DNA of 64,000 bases from Spirulina subsalsa PCC 9445 (GCF_000314005.1 NZ_JH980292.1:383410-447409); one strand, 5' to 3'; positions 6,971 through 17,952 are shown, numbered from the stretch's first letter. Notes: a model not told the origin generated them from the letters alone. Program-made: numbers and translations.

Positions 6971-8632
6971 TTAATCAGTCTGGGCAAAGAATCGCCGGAT
7001 AAAGGTTTCCATTTCCTTCGCCTCAAAGGGTAAATTCCGATAGACATCAAACCCGGAAAAGGCATTTTGATCGGCTTCCCAGACATTCACCCGACAGGTA
7101 ATAATCGCCCGTCCTAACCCCACCCACCCGGTTAATAACTGGGACACATGGGGCTGTTCAATCCGAGCAACCATTTCATCCAAGCCATCCATCAATAACC
7201 AGAGATGCTCTTTATGGTCTTGCAGAGATGTTATCGCCCCTGCAACTCCCGCCGACTTCAGCCATTTTTCCAGATAATCCACCAGAGTCGGTTCGGTAAA
7301 TTGTGCCAACTCAATCCAAATCGGGATGCCGAGATGTTCTGCCAATATCCAATCGGCGATCGCCTGTAACCGCGTCGTTTTTCCTGACCCCGGTTCGCCA
7401 ATCACCGCAATCCGTCGCCCCTGACTTTTCGGACTTTTCCCCTGCCGCAAAACCTGGTTAAAAAACTCATCCTCAGCGATGGGAGTCATTTTCTCTTCTT
7501 CCCGTTCCCACTCTTCTCGGTTTTCCAAACTTTGCCCCGGTTTTCGTTCCTTAGTTTGGCGACGTTCCACCAACGCCAACGGCACATAAACATCCACCCG
7601 CTTAAATGCCGGATTAGCGGTTAATGCCTGTCGTTCAGCCAGCATTAACTCCGCAATTGATCGCCATTCTGCTAAGGAAAGATGGGGGTTAGCAGCATCA
7701 AAATGGGAGCGAATTTCTGCCACCAAACTTTCTAGAGTCCTTTCCAGACCTTGCAACAACTGACTGATCTGGGTTTCCATCACCCCCAACCGTTCACAGA
7801 CTTCCGCAAAACCCGATTCAATCCCACAGGAAATATCCCTAAAAAACTCCTGCTGCTGGGTGACGCTTCCCCGTAACTGGGTTTCCAATTCCTGAAACTG
7901 TTGCAGGATTTGGCTGAATTCCTCCCCATTCACCCCCTCTTGACTGGCTTGCAATTGCCTCAGTTGTGCCTGCATTCCCGTGAGTAACTGCAAGGTTAAC
8001 CCCGCAAAAGCTTTCCCATCCTTAGCAAAATCTTCCTTGAGGGTTTCTCGCAAGGCTTTGGGGAAGGTGGTATGCAGTAATTCCGCAACTTGTTGACGCA
8101 CCTCGGAAGGAATGGGAAAGCCACCTTTCCCTTTATTAGCTGCCATGTTGAGGCGGATAAAAATATCCCCCCATTCAGTATCGGTGAGGTTGCCTTGTTG
8201 GGTGAGTTGGGATTCTTCCGGGGTGAGGAATTGGTCGAGTTTGGCTTCTCGCAGTTCGGGATAACGTTGCTGGGTGAGTTCCTGTTGGGCGATGTGCAGC
8301 CAGTTATCCTTGGCTTGGGCGGCGATTTTTTCCAGATATTGGCGGGTTTTGCCGGGGTGTTGTTTAGCGGCGAGGGTGATGACGGCAGCTATGGCCTTCC
8401 CCACCGCTTTGGTTAAATCCTGATTTTCTAGGGAAACTCCCCCCTCTCCTCCATCGATTAAGGCATCAAGAGCATTCGCCGTATTCCCAGCCGCCACATT
8501 CCCTAATGCTGTGGCTAAGACGGTTCCCCAGACTATCCCTTCTGCGGCGAGTAGGGGGGGAAAGGCGATGCTACCTAAGACGCAGCCGCCTCCAATGGTG
8601 AGTTTGAGGATGTTATTGCGGGCTACGTTCAT
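6971..8632 (-). pseudogene. NACHT NTPase, truncated paralogue (copy 2)
   Basis: The 553-residue frame is almost the same as 4220-5872 after the first 40 residues, with the same hydrophobic Gly/Ala-rich start, Gln-rich helical region, Walker A GEPGSGKT and Walker B LLMDGLDE. It too ends right after the motif FIRRFFAQTD, two codons' worth from the same break point. Unlike copy 1, no C-terminal half is present nearby; the small protein/HNH pair follows 28 bases later. The shared break argues for recombination between the copies or for repeated loss at a hot spot. ATP binding looks possible, but the sensor half is missing. Confidence 0.8.
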
Positions 8633-8722
8633 CCTGATTCCTCCAAGCCTGGATTGATTATAACTGCGCCCGGAGAGTAATGCTACAAAAGGAATTAGGT
8701 CTGTATTAGCTCACGGTTCACC

Positions 8723-9175
8723 TCATAGAATAGATTGCCAATCTAGTGCCGTAACAAACCGGGACAAATGACCTACATTAGTTGTTGCGACAATTACTTC
8801 GGCGGTCTCATGACCCATAAGACGAGCTTGAGCAGACAGGATCACATCTCCATCTAACGCTTTAGGATCAGCAGTGGGCTGCCCACTTTGCCTTGCTTCT
8901 GCCCATAGTTCAGCCGCCAGCAACATTGTCTCTGTTGTAATGGGAATATAATCAAGTGTCTGTTTCAAATTATCAAGGCGACGTAAGCTCTGCAATAAGC
9001 CTGCACGAAGGAGTTCCCTGCGAACTTCATAGTCTGCAATTTCAGGGATAGCAACCCTTTCTCCACGCCGCAGAAGAGACTTTAGCCATCGTTGACATTC
9101 TAGTGGAAGACCTCCAGCTTTGGGGTTTGTGACCATCCCCAATGGCCCAGAATCCAGTAAAATCAATCGGCTCAT
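8723..9175 (-). CDS. PIN-domain toxin-like nuclease
   Basis: The 150-residue protein has the PIN-domain acidic residues: D8 (LILLDSGPLG), E45/E50 (IPEIADYEVRREL), D108/D110 (ALDGDVILSAQA) and a TTNVGHLSRF end at 131-140. PIN proteins such as VapC cut RNA with these metal-binding residues. The gene overlaps the upstream partner 9172-9471 by four bases (ATGA), the usual toxin-antitoxin coupling. All the key acidic positions are present, so it is probably active. It is larger than a minimal VapC (about 130) and of the type found in cyanobacterial two-gene modules. Confidence 0.85.
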   Translation of the reverse strand: MSRLILLDSGPLGMVTNPKAGGLPLECQRWLKSLLRRGERVAIPEIADYEVRRELLRAGLLQSLRRLDNLKQTLDYIPITTETMLLAAELWAEARQSGQPTADPKALDGDVILSAQARLMGHETAEVIVATTNVGHLSRFVTALDWQSIL

Positions 9176-9471
9176 GGGAATAGTGGGCGATCAGACAAGC
9201 GATCTTCATCCAAAGCGGTTTCCAAAAAGTCCCACGCTTGCTGATGCTCTGCTTCATCTTCATCATCACCTAGCCATGAATCTAAAAGGTCTACGGCTGC
9301 TTGATTTTGCTGTGCTTGTTCAGGATTAGGGGTAGGAGGAGTTGATGCAACGTTCTGTCGAAACTGGCGTAAGATGCCCAAAAGGTTTCTCCAATACGTC
9401 TGAGGCGTTGCCTCAATTTCATGAAGCAACACATTGAGGGATATGGGAGAGGAGCTAGATGGGTCTGCCAT
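9172..9471 (-). CDS. Probable antitoxin partner of the PIN toxin
   Basis: The 99-residue acidic protein starts at ATG 9471; a TTG 21 bases upstream is a weaker alternative. It has helical segments (ISLNVLLHEIEATPQTYWRNLLGILRQF in two parts) and a Glu/Asp-rich end (WLGDDEDEAEHQQAWDFLETALDEDRLSD). It overlaps the PIN gene by four bases and lies upstream, as antitoxins do. No known DNA-binding fold is visible, so it may be a different antitoxin type. The role is inferred from the operon. Confidence 0.55.
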   Translation of the reverse strand: MADPSSSSPISLNVLLHEIEATPQTYWRNLLGILRQFRQNVASTPPTPNPEQAQQNQAAVDLLDSWLGDDEDEAEHQQAWDFLETALDEDRLSDRPLFP

Positions 9472-9737
9472 GGGAGAAGGCTTATCGTACAACTATAAAT
9501 CAATTCTAGCGGAGGACTGATTGGTGTGTGTAGGTGGGTGACTCGTTTTTCATCTTGTGCATTGCAGGAGGATACCAAACAAACCACAAATATTTTTTAT
9601 CCTCAACGGCTACCGCCACGCTCTGCGAACGCTCCTTCAACTCCCGCCGACTTCACCTGGCTTGAGCAAGTCACGGGCTTTCACAAATCACTCCTACAAT
9701 ATCAATAATGGCAAGGTTTGATCAAACTGTACCATGA
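9472..9737. other. Intergenic, no gene recognised
   Basis: This stretch between the PIN antitoxin and the mazF ghost holds only short open frames with no recognisable product. It includes a CGCTCTGCGAACGCT-type motif near 9614 that belongs to the dispersed repeats of this genome. Confidence 0.4.
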
Positions 9738-9860
9738 AAATGGCAGTAAATTCGCATCGGGTAGGCTTTCCTTTTTGTCGTCATTGGTGCAATAATCACC
9801 GTGGCAATATAACGGTTCATTTCATCCGGTGAGATGCTCACACACGGTCGTGTGTTCTAA
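9738..9860 (-). pseudogene. Degraded mazF fragment
   Basis: About 123 bases match the minus-strand mazF gene at about 3674-3798 with scattered substitutions and end in the same VRPC-to-strand region. Corresponding stretches include GTAGGCTTTCC, TTTTGTCGTCATTGGTGCAA and GGTTCATTTCATCCGGTGAG. The fragment covers only the N-terminal half of the toxin with no start or C-terminus, so it cannot be functional. It shows that the MazEF cassette, or part of it, once lay or was copied here, 6 kb from the intact one. Confidence 0.75.
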
Positions 9861-9861
9861 A

Positions 9862-9936
9862 TTTCTAACCATTAATCTGGGTTTGTTGGGTTGCGCTTCC
9901 TGTGCCGAACCTACGGGCTGAATGGGTGGTTAAATA
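9862..9936. repeat. 75-bp direct repeat, copy A
   Basis: Copy A of a near-identical tandem pair starting TTTCTAACC and ending GGTTAAATA. It contains the dispersed motif TGTTGGGTTGCGCT, also found (reversed) at about 13105-13135. Copy B lies 12 bases downstream. Confidence 0.8.
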
Positions 9937-9948
9937 TTAGAAATTGAG

Positions 9949-10022
9949 TTTCTAACCGTTAATCTGGTTTGTTGGGTTGCGCTTCCTGTGCCGAACCTAT
10001 GGGCTGAATGGGTGGTTAAATA
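9949..10022. repeat. 74-bp direct repeat, copy B
   Basis: Copy B of the tandem pair, ending 20 bases before the start codon of the BioF-like gene and immediately before its GGGGGGAG ribosome-binding run. Any promoter inside the repeat would therefore be duplicated. Confidence 0.8.
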
Positions 10023-10042
10023 AAGGGGGGAGAAAACAAATT

Positions 10043-11191
10043 ATGTCTAATCCGTATAGTTGGCTAGAAAAATCTCTCGCTACGATTCACCGGGCGAACT
10101 GGTATCGTTCCGTTAAAAGCATTACTGGACGAGGGGGGGCGGTGGTGGAATTAGAGGGAAAAAAGGTGATTAATTTTGCCAGTAATGATTACTTGGGGCT
10201 GGCCGGAGATGACCGTTTAATTGAGGCGGCGGTGCAAGCTGTGCGAGAATATGGCACGGGTAGCACGGGATCTCGTTTAATTAGTGGACATCGACCCCTG
10301 CACCAACAACTCGAACAAGCAATTGCGGCTTTAAAACAAACGGAAGATGCCTTAGTTTTTAGTTCAGGCTATCTGGCTAATTTAGGCGCAATTGCCGCTT
10401 TAGTTGGGTCAAGAGATTTAATTCTAGGGGATCAATATAATCACTCTAGTCTAAAAAATGGGGCTATTTTAAGCGGGGCAAAAACGATTGATTATTTGCA
10501 TAATAATTTAGAGGATCTAGAGTCTAAGTTAAAGCAATATCGCGCTGATTATCGCCGTTGTCTCATTACGACTGACACGGTTTTTAGTATGGATGGGGAT
10601 CTCTGTCCTTTGCCGGAATTACTGCAACTGGCACAAGATTATGAGGCGATGCTATTAGTAGATGAAGCCCACGCGACTGGGGTTATGGGTGCAAGGGGGG
10701 CGGGCTGTGTGGAACATTTTAATTGTACTGGGGCGGCTTTGATTCAAGTGGGAACGTTAAGCAAGGCTTTGGGGAGTTTAGGGGGCTATGTTGCAGGGTC
10801 TAAAGTGTTAATTGATTTCCTGAGAAATCGCGCCCCAAGTTGGATTTATACGACGGGACTTTCCCCGGCAGATACGGCGGCGGCTTTGGCGGCTTTGGAG
10901 ATTGTCCAAACTGAACCAGAGCGACGTAACACAATTTTTGAAAATGTCAAGTTTATTAAGGAAAATTTAATAAATCAATTTGAAATTTTACCTTCGGAGT
11001 CGCCGATTTTGTGTTTAAAGGTAGACAGTCCAAAAATGGCGCTGGATTATGCTCAAAAACTCTATGATGGTGGAATTTTTCTTCCGGCCATTCGTCCTCC
11101 CACTGTTCCCACCAGTCGTCTCCGTTTAACGGTTATGGCGACTCATGAACTGTCTCATCTGGAGTATTTACGCTCTAAGTTGTTGAGTTAG
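10043..11191 (+). CDS. bioF: 8-amino-7-oxononanoate synthase-like (BioF family)
   Basis: The 382-residue PLP enzyme belongs to the alpha-oxoamine synthase family, which joins an amino acid to an acyl-CoA; BioF makes the biotin precursor from alanine and pimeloyl-CoA or -ACP. Visible features are the [12 protein letters not shown] start (residues 45-56), [12 protein letters not shown] at 71-82, [10 protein letters not shown] at 207-216 and the PLP lysine K241 in [15 protein letters not shown] 10043 was chosen because a GGGGGGAG Shine-Dalgarno run lies 11 bases upstream, and the extra 22 codons of the longer frame are encoded by a repeat. Glycine C-acetyltransferase-type relatives look similar, so the substrate is not certain. 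Confidence 0.85.
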   Translation: MSNPYSWLEKSLATIHRANWYRSVKSITGRGGAVVELEGKKVINFASNDYLGLAGDDRLIEAAVQAVREYGTGSTGSRLISGHRPLHQQLEQAIAALKQTEDALVFSSGYLANLGAIAALVGSRDLILGDQYNHSSLKNGAILSGAKTIDYLHNNLEDLESKLKQYRADYRRCLITTDTVFSMDGDLCPLPELLQLAQDYEAMLLVDEAHATGVMGARGAGCVEHFNCTGAALIQVGTLSKALGSLGGYVAGSKVLIDFLRNRAPSWIYTTGLSPADTAAALAALEIVQTEPERRNTIFENVKFIKENLINQFEILPSESPILCLKVDSPKMALDYAQKLYDGGIFLPAIRPPTVPTSRLRLTVMATHELSHLEYLRSKLLS

Positions 11192-11239
11192 AATATAGTC
11201 AGATTGCGGAATGTTGATTTTCCCTGTCGCCTTAATATT

Positions 11240-11707
11240 ATGCCCTTTAATCCCATCATGTTAAGTCCTCCTCTCCTCTGGCTGATTACTGGAGTTATTT
11301 TATGTGGGATGGAACTGGTTTTTCCCACGGCCTTTGTGGAATTTATGATGGGCGTTGCTGCGTTAATTGTGGCATTGTGCGCGCTCATTATCCCTCAGTT
11401 TAGCTTGCAGGTTCTGCTGTGGTTGATTTTTTCCATACTGTTGATTATTCTGTCGCGGCGGATGTTTACGCCTTCCTATAAAGCGAGTCGTGTCATTGAG
11501 GAAGATAAGGAAGGACAGACCTTGACGGCTATTCCACCGGGGGAGACGGGACGGGTGCTATATGAGGGCAATTCTTGGAGTGCAAAGTGTGGGGATGAGA
11601 AATTGGCGATCGCATCTCAACAACCCGTTTATATCATTGGACGCAAGGGCAACACCTTAATCGTCATGCCCACGGCTGTGGTGTTAAATCCCACCGACCC
11701 TGAATGA
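11240..11707 (+). CDS. NfeD-family membrane protein
   Basis: About 155 residues: two or three hydrophobic helices (LLWLITGVILCGMELVF, FMMGVAALIVALCALI, VLLWLIFSILLIIL) followed by a small OB-like C-terminal domain (LTAIPPGETGRVLYEGNSWSAKC ending VIMPTAVV-type strands). NfeD proteins pair with SPFH/stomatin proteins in membranes, and the SPFH gene follows 80 bases downstream in the same direction. ATG 11240 was preferred over the upstream TTG 11204; ATG 11258 is also possible. Confidence 0.85.
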   Translation: MPFNPIMLSPPLLWLITGVILCGMELVFPTAFVEFMMGVAALIVALCALIIPQFSLQVLLWLIFSILLIILSRRMFTPSYKASRVIEEDKEGQTLTAIPPGETGRVLYEGNSWSAKCGDEKLAIASQQPVYIIGRKGNTLIVMPTAVVLNPTDPE

Positions 11708-11787
11708 GTCCTGATTCTACATCCTGTAAACTAGAGCGGCATCACCTAAAATTTTTAATCTGCCCATCGATCTTGAGGAATTAAATT

Positions 11788-12747
11788 ATGAATCCCTTTG
11801 TTTGGATAGTTGTACTGGCCTTTGGGGGTTCTACCCTCTTAGGAAGTGTGAAAATCGTGAGTGAGAAAAACGAAGCCCTGGTTGAAAGTTTAGGCAGTTA
11901 CAAGAAAAAACTCACCCCCGGCCTAAACTTTCTCGTTCCCTTTATTGACAAAGTGGTTTATCAAGAAACCGTCCGGGAAAAAGTTCTCGATATTCCCGCC
12001 CAATCCTGTATCACCAAAGACAATGTAGGCATCTGCGCCGATGCGGTGGTGTATTGGCGCATCATGGACATGGAAAAAGCCTACTACCGGGTGGAAAACC
12101 TGCAAAAGGCGATGGAAAACCTCGTGCTGACCCAAATTCGGGCAGAAATGGGGAAACTGGAACTGGACGAAACCTTTACCGCCCGGACAGAGATTAACGA
12201 AATCCTACTGCGAGAATTAGACATTGCCACAGATCCTTGGGGGGTGAAAATCACGCGGGTAGAATTGCGGGATATTACCCCCTCTCGTGCGGTGCAGGAG
12301 TCCATGGAACTGCAAATGTCGGCGGAACGGAAAAAACGGGCGGCTATTTTAACCTCAGAAGGGGAGCGCGATTCGGCGGTGAATGCGGCGCGAGGTCGTG
12401 CGGAAGCCCAAGTTTTACAAGCGGAAGCCCAGAAGAAAGCGGCCATTTTGGACGCAGAAGCCCAAAAACAAGGGACAGTCTTAAAAGCAGAGGCGGCTGC
12501 TCAACAGGAAGTTCTGAAAGCGCAAGCCACTGCCCGCGCCATTGATATTATTGTGGAGAAACTGAAAAATGATCCCGTGGCTCGGGAAAGTCTGCAATTC
12601 TTGCTGACTCAACAATATTTAGATATGGGTCAAATCATTGGTAGTAGTGGCAGCAGTAAGGTCATGTTCATGGATCCGCGTAGTATTGCCGCTACCTTAG
12701 AGGGAATGCGGTCTGTGGTGGGGGATGACAAAAAAGCGGTCTTGTAG
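11788..12747 (+). CDS. SPFH/Band 7 (stomatin-like) protein
   Basis: The 319-residue protein has a single N-terminal anchor ([18 protein letters not shown]) and a SPFH/Band 7 domain (about 20-200: [56 protein letters not shown]). A long Ala/Glu/Gln-rich coiled coil (about 190-250) follows. Stomatin/QmcA-type proteins form ring-shaped membrane microdomain scaffolds and control membrane proteases. A good GAGG ribosome site precedes the ATG. It probably works with the NfeD protein just upstream. Confidence 0.9.
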   Translation: MNPFVWIVVLAFGGSTLLGSVKIVSEKNEALVESLGSYKKKLTPGLNFLVPFIDKVVYQETVREKVLDIPAQSCITKDNVGICADAVVYWRIMDMEKAYYRVENLQKAMENLVLTQIRAEMGKLELDETFTARTEINEILLRELDIATDPWGVKITRVELRDITPSRAVQESMELQMSAERKKRAAILTSEGERDSAVNAARGRAEAQVLQAEAQKKAAILDAEAQKQGTVLKAEAAAQQEVLKAQATARAIDIIVEKLKNDPVARESLQFLLTQQYLDMGQIIGSSGSSKVMFMDPRSIAATLEGMRSVVGDDKKAVL

Positions 12748-13225
12748 GCGTTTCTAGCGACCGACTCCAGTCCATCTGTCGGTTATTGACACTCCCCACG
12801 CTATTTCCCGTGTAGCGAATCAATCGACAATTTTTTCTGAGCAATGCTGAGTTCGTGCAGATCTCGTTCTCCATTGCTCTTTTTTATTGGTCGGGGAAAA
12901 GAGCAAAAAAAAGAGAGCCACCTGGGTGACTCCCCCAATCATCAGGGTGCATCTACATGATTTAAATATAGCATTTTGGGTGAGGGGTGTCACCCCCCAC
13001 CCCCCTATTTTTTTGTAAAAAAATATTAAATCTTGCTTATACATACTTATCAAAATTTGTCAAGAGTAAAACCGAGGAACTTTGCTCGTCTTTAGCTTAT
13101 CCGTAGGTTGGGTGAAGCGTCAGCGCAACCCAACAACGGCAAAACCTTAGCAAACCTTGAAGTATTGGAGGGGGTCGGGTGGAAATTCTACTCAATACTG
13201 AATTTTCTCCCCAGAGCTAATATTC
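12748..13225. other. Intergenic with dispersed repeat and terminator
   Basis: No protein gene was recognised. The left part has a weak ACCGAC/GTCGGT hairpin (12760-12783) after the SPFH gene. A strong minus-strand terminator lies at 12905-12932. At about 13105-13135 is a TTGGGT-loop-ACCCAA type dispersed repeat sharing TGTTGGGTTGCGCT with 9862-10022. Confidence 0.5.
12905..12932 (-). terminator. Rho-independent terminator, minus strand
   Basis: On the minus strand an 8-bp stem (GAGTCACC / GGTGGCTC, loop CA, one G-T or mismatch position) is followed by a T-rich run of about 10 bases. It stands about 300 bases beyond the groEL terminator, so it may close a separate short transcript. Confidence 0.6.
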
Positions 13226-13226
13226 C

Positions 13227-13255
13227 CAAAAAAAGAGTCTGTGTATCACAGACTC
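13227..13255 (-). terminator. groEL terminator
   Basis: A perfect 9-bp stem GAGTCTGTG / CACAGACTC with a three-base loop is followed on the minus strand by a run of seven T. It lies 40 bases beyond the groEL stop codon. Confidence 0.9.
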
Positions 13256-13294
13256 CTTGAAAATTGACGATTCACGTTAGATAAACGGTCATGA

Positions 13295-14980
<1,686 letters not shown>

Positions 14981-15000
14981 CTATTACTCCAATAGCAAAT

Positions 15001-15027
15001 TTAGCACTCTCAGGGACAGAGTGCTAA
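15001..15027. promoter_or_regulatory. CIRCE operator (HrcA binding site)
   Basis: A perfect inverted repeat TTAGCACTC-N9-GAGTGCTAA matches the CIRCE consensus at every arm position. It is just upstream of groEL on the minus strand. HrcA binds CIRCE and represses chaperonin genes until heat or folding stress. Confidence 0.97.
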
Positions 15028-15195
15028 TAAAAGAGTTCGGATAGAGGGTAAATGGCTGAACATCAGGCAGAATGGGAGTTTTACTCCCTACATTTTATCT
15101 AGATACACAGTTGTAGTATTTTGTAAAGCCTTTTCTCAGGTGAGTTTTCCGTAATCCTGGGTGTGGGTTGTGGGAAATTGAGTCTTGATCAGAGG

Positions 15196-15523
15196 TAGGG
15201 TCTGCTGTTCGCGAAGCGTTGCGTAGCAATATATCCCTCTAAGCCGTGTTACTAGGACTTTTAGCGGTTTATACCAAATTAAATAGACTTGAGGGCAAAA
15301 ACCTGAATTTCCCCTGTTCCTTCCCGTTCCCTGTTCCCTTGACTTCTAACAGCGAGAAACGGCAAGGTTTTAGGGATAAATCATTAAAAAGGCTTGCCTT
15401 TTTTCGACTCCCCCTGTTCCCTGTTTCCCACCCGGAGTAGAGTTATATTGCTACGCAACGCTTTGCTACGCAACGCTTCGCGAACGCGAACGCGGAGCGT
15501 CACGAAGTGAACAGCAAGCCCTA
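15196..15523. mobile_element. MITE-like inverted-repeat element, 328 bp
   Basis: Ends are inverted copies: TAGGGTCTGCTGTTC at the left and the complement of TAGGGCTTGCTGTTC at the right. The body holds runs of GAAGCGTTGCGTAGC, CCCTGTTCC units and an 80-base segment that recurs reversed in the element at 54850-54994. It carries no gene, so it must rely on a transposase elsewhere. Confidence 0.7.
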
Positions 15524-15528
15524 GGTAG

Positions 15529-15999
15529 TCATAAAAAGCGACTGAGATCAAATTCTTCCACGGAGTCGGTTTCCTTGTGAAACCGTTCATCACTTAACAT
15601 CAAGAGAATCCGTTCTGTATAGTCCACCGCCCCCCGTAATTCCTCCTGTAAGATTAATAGGCCTCCATTGGCATACTCTTCAAAAATCTGGATGCGGGTT
15701 TCCTCCGCCTCTCGATTGTAGGGGGAGAGAATCTTTAAATCATGGGTTTCTGCGATCGCCAATACCTTAATAATTGGCTCATATCCTCTGGAAATAAAAA
15801 TATCCAGTGCAATGGGACCGGGTTCTGTGTTAGAACTCTTCTCAACGGGGAGGCGTTTTTTCCACTTTGCCCCCAAAACGGCCGCAAAAACCATCACATC
15901 GGCGTAGGTTTGAAAGGGTCCGGTGGTATCTTTGCCTTCCAGCAACCCTTGAACCAATTCCGCTTTATCTCGTGCAACACGCACACGACTGATTGCCAT
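15529..15999 (-). CDS. DNA phosphorothioation-associated protein 4-like
   Basis: The 156-residue soluble protein fits the dnd system-associated protein 4 family: the start RVRVARDKAELVQGLLE, the segment FQTYADVMVFAAVLGAKWKKR, then ETRIQIFEEYANGGLLILQEEL and the ending EEFDLSRFL. Members are often encoded next to the dnd genes that put sulfur into the DNA backbone. No dndBCDE gene was recognised in this window, so here it stands alone, beside groEL and ilvH. It may serve a phosphorothioation locus elsewhere, be a remnant, or have another role. The family call is from remembered motifs. Confidence 0.6.
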   Translation of the reverse strand: MAISRVRVARDKAELVQGLLEGKDTTGPFQTYADVMVFAAVLGAKWKKRLPVEKSSNTEPGPIALDIFISRGYEPIIKVLAIAETHDLKILSPYNREAEETRIQIFEEYANGGLLILQEELRGAVDYTERILLMLSDERFHKETDSVEEFDLSRFL

Positions 16000-16247
16000 A
16001 GACTTTCCCCAATTCTGAAGTCTGAATTACAAAAGACTGGATCCCCTCCTAGAGAACTTTATACTAAAAAAGGTCAGTTTGGATGATTGGAAGGCGATGC
16101 TTTCCATCGGGGCGATCGCACAATTAACTAGGGGAATTGATCATGGGATCCCTTATCCTCCCCTCCTGATCCCATCCCCCTTAGCGACTGCCCACTTTCA
16201 CCCACCCACACAGGTTACGGAATCGATTGATTGAACTATAAATTGCC

Positions 16248-16766
16248 ATGAAACACACGATTTCTGTTTTAGTTGAAGATGAAGCTGGGGTTCTCACCCG
16301 TATTGCTGGATTATTTGCCCGTCGTGGCTTCAATATTGAAAGTTTAGCCGTTGGTCCAGCCGAACAAGTGGGGATCTCACGCATTACCATGGTAGTCCCG
16401 GGGGATGACCGGATTATTGAACAGCTAATCAAACAGCTTTACAAGTTGATTAGTGTTCTCAAAGTGCAAGACATCACCCAAGTCCCTTGTGTGGAACGAG
16501 AACTGATGTTAATTAAAGTCAACGCTTCAGCCTCCAATCGCGCCGAAGTGATCGAAATTGCTCAAGTGTTCCGGGCGCGCATTGTGGATATGTCAGAAGA
16601 CACCCTCACCATTGAAGTCGTCGGGGATCCGGGGAAAATGGTAGCAATTGTACAGATGTTGAACAAGTTCGGCATCCGAGAAATTGCCCGCACCGGAAAA
16701 ATTGCCCTTGTGCGTGAGTCGGGTGTTAATACAGAATATCTTAAATCTCTGGAGGCCAAAGTTTAG
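16248..16766 (+). CDS. ilvH: Acetolactate synthase small subunit
   Basis: The 172-residue regulatory subunit of acetohydroxyacid synthase activates the catalytic IlvB subunit and confers valine feedback control in branched-chain amino acid synthesis. An N-terminal ACT domain (about 4-76) starts [20 protein letters not shown] and continues [17 protein letters not shown]-terminal ALS_ss domain includes [29 protein letters not shown] and [14 protein letters not shown]. Length is standard. The large subunit is not adjacent, as is usual in cyanobacteria. Confidence 0.97.
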   Translation: MKHTISVLVEDEAGVLTRIAGLFARRGFNIESLAVGPAEQVGISRITMVVPGDDRIIEQLIKQLYKLISVLKVQDITQVPCVERELMLIKVNASASNRAEVIEIAQVFRARIVDMSEDTLTIEVVGDPGKMVAIVQMLNKFGIREIARTGKIALVRESGVNTEYLKSLEAKV

Positions 16767-16843
16767 CCAGACTGTCGGGAATTCCCCCTCCTATGGGTGG
16801 GGGAGTCCACTCCAAGGCTAACCCATGCAGCGTTTCCCCCCTT

Positions 16844-17542
16844 TTAGGGGTGTGAGGATTTCAAAATCTGGCTTAAAACCGATAAATAATTTTTCGGGGA
16901 ATAGCTAGCGGTTTTCATCAGGGGTGCTGCATCAATATTGAGAATTTGGGGATGGACTTCTCGAATGGGCTTAATGCCGCAGGGGCTACGTTCCCAGCCC
17001 AAAATCTGACTAAAGCGCATCAGGAGTAAATCTTCCCCATTGTAAACATTAAAGAGGGTGCCATTCAGATTAGAGGCGGCATAACTCCAGTTTTTAGTGC
17101 GATCGCGCTGAATCATCCCCCCCAACAAAATCACATCCTTTAAAATAGGTTTAGCTTCAAACCATTCTCGCATGGCATAGTAAGCAATTCTTGACCCTAA
17201 AGAACAGCCCATCAACGAAACCACCGGCACCGGAATTTCTTGAGCAATTAACTTCGGTAAAAAACTTTTGCCAATACGTTTGACATAACTACGGTGTCTT
17301 TGCCAGTAGGGGAGCGCTTCGCTTCCCAACTGAGACAACAACTCCAAAGACGGGCTAAACTGGGCAACATCCCACCATAAATAATAAATCGATCCTTGCC
17401 AGCCTGCTTGTCTTAAAATAGTCCACCATTGGTAATTTTCCGCTAAGGTATCCCCTCGATCTGACAAATAACCATCAACAAATATAAGAGCCTCTGCTTG
17501 ACCTAAAGACGGCTCAATATTAATTAAATAGGGTTTATCCAT
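16844..17542 (-). CDS. DUF726-like alpha/beta hydrolase
   Basis: The 232-residue protein has an alpha/beta-hydrolase nucleophile elbow, GCSLG at 112-116 with S114, within VVSLMGCSLGSRIAYYAM. An upstream strand and loop (ALIFVDGYLSDRG) and a later DVILLGGMIQRD strand fit the family typified by DUF726 (TMCO4-like lipases). The likely catalytic Asp is in the GEDLLLMRF region and the His in the EVHPQIL region. No signal peptide is visible, so it is cytosolic. The substrate is unknown. It ends convergent with ilvH. Confidence 0.7.
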   Translation of the reverse strand: MDKPYLINIEPSLGQAEALIFVDGYLSDRGDTLAENYQWWTILRQAGWQGSIYYLWWDVAQFSPSLELLSQLGSEALPYWQRHRSYVKRIGKSFLPKLIAQEIPVPVVSLMGCSLGSRIAYYAMREWFEAKPILKDVILLGGMIQRDRTKNWSYAASNLNGTLFNVYNGEDLLLMRFSQILGWERSPCGIKPIREVHPQILNIDAAPLMKTASYSPKNYLSVLSQILKSSHP

Positions 17543-17561
17543 GTTAGCTTAGTTCATCACA

Positions 17562-17819
17562 TCACCACTTAAGAACGGCGGCTTCTATGCCTTGTTCACG
17601 GCGAATTTTACTATCCTTTTCAAACCACTGGATAATCTGTTGATGAGATAATTCGGCAATGGGAACTTGATAATCTTGGGCAATAACTTGTAATAAACGG
17701 AGGGAAGAAATCGTCAGACGAGTTAAGAACTTCTCAGAAGACGAGAGCAACGCCTGATCCACATCGGCGGATTCTTCGACGGACAGGAATTGAACCCCGG
17801 GTTGCTGAAATTCTGTCAT
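17562..17819 (-). CDS. Hypothetical small protein
   Basis: The 85-residue, mostly helical protein (VDQALLSSSEKFLTRLTISSLRLLQVIAQDY) ends in IRREQGIEAAVLKW. It is 20 bases upstream of the hydrolase gene on the same strand, so the two are probably co-transcribed. No domain recognised. Confidence 0.6.
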   Translation of the reverse strand: MTEFQQPGVQFLSVEESADVDQALLSSSEKFLTRLTISSLRLLQVIAQDYQVPIAELSHQQIIQWFEKDSKIRREQGIEAAVLKW

Positions 17820-17952
17820 AGAACTTTAAATTTAGACCTGTGTAGGCTGCATCTTGTTCCATTTTGACACAGAAGACCGGAAACCCGACAGGATAGCGTG
17901 GGAATTAGCCTTACCACAACACGACTCGACAAGAATCCCTGGGGTAATCTGC

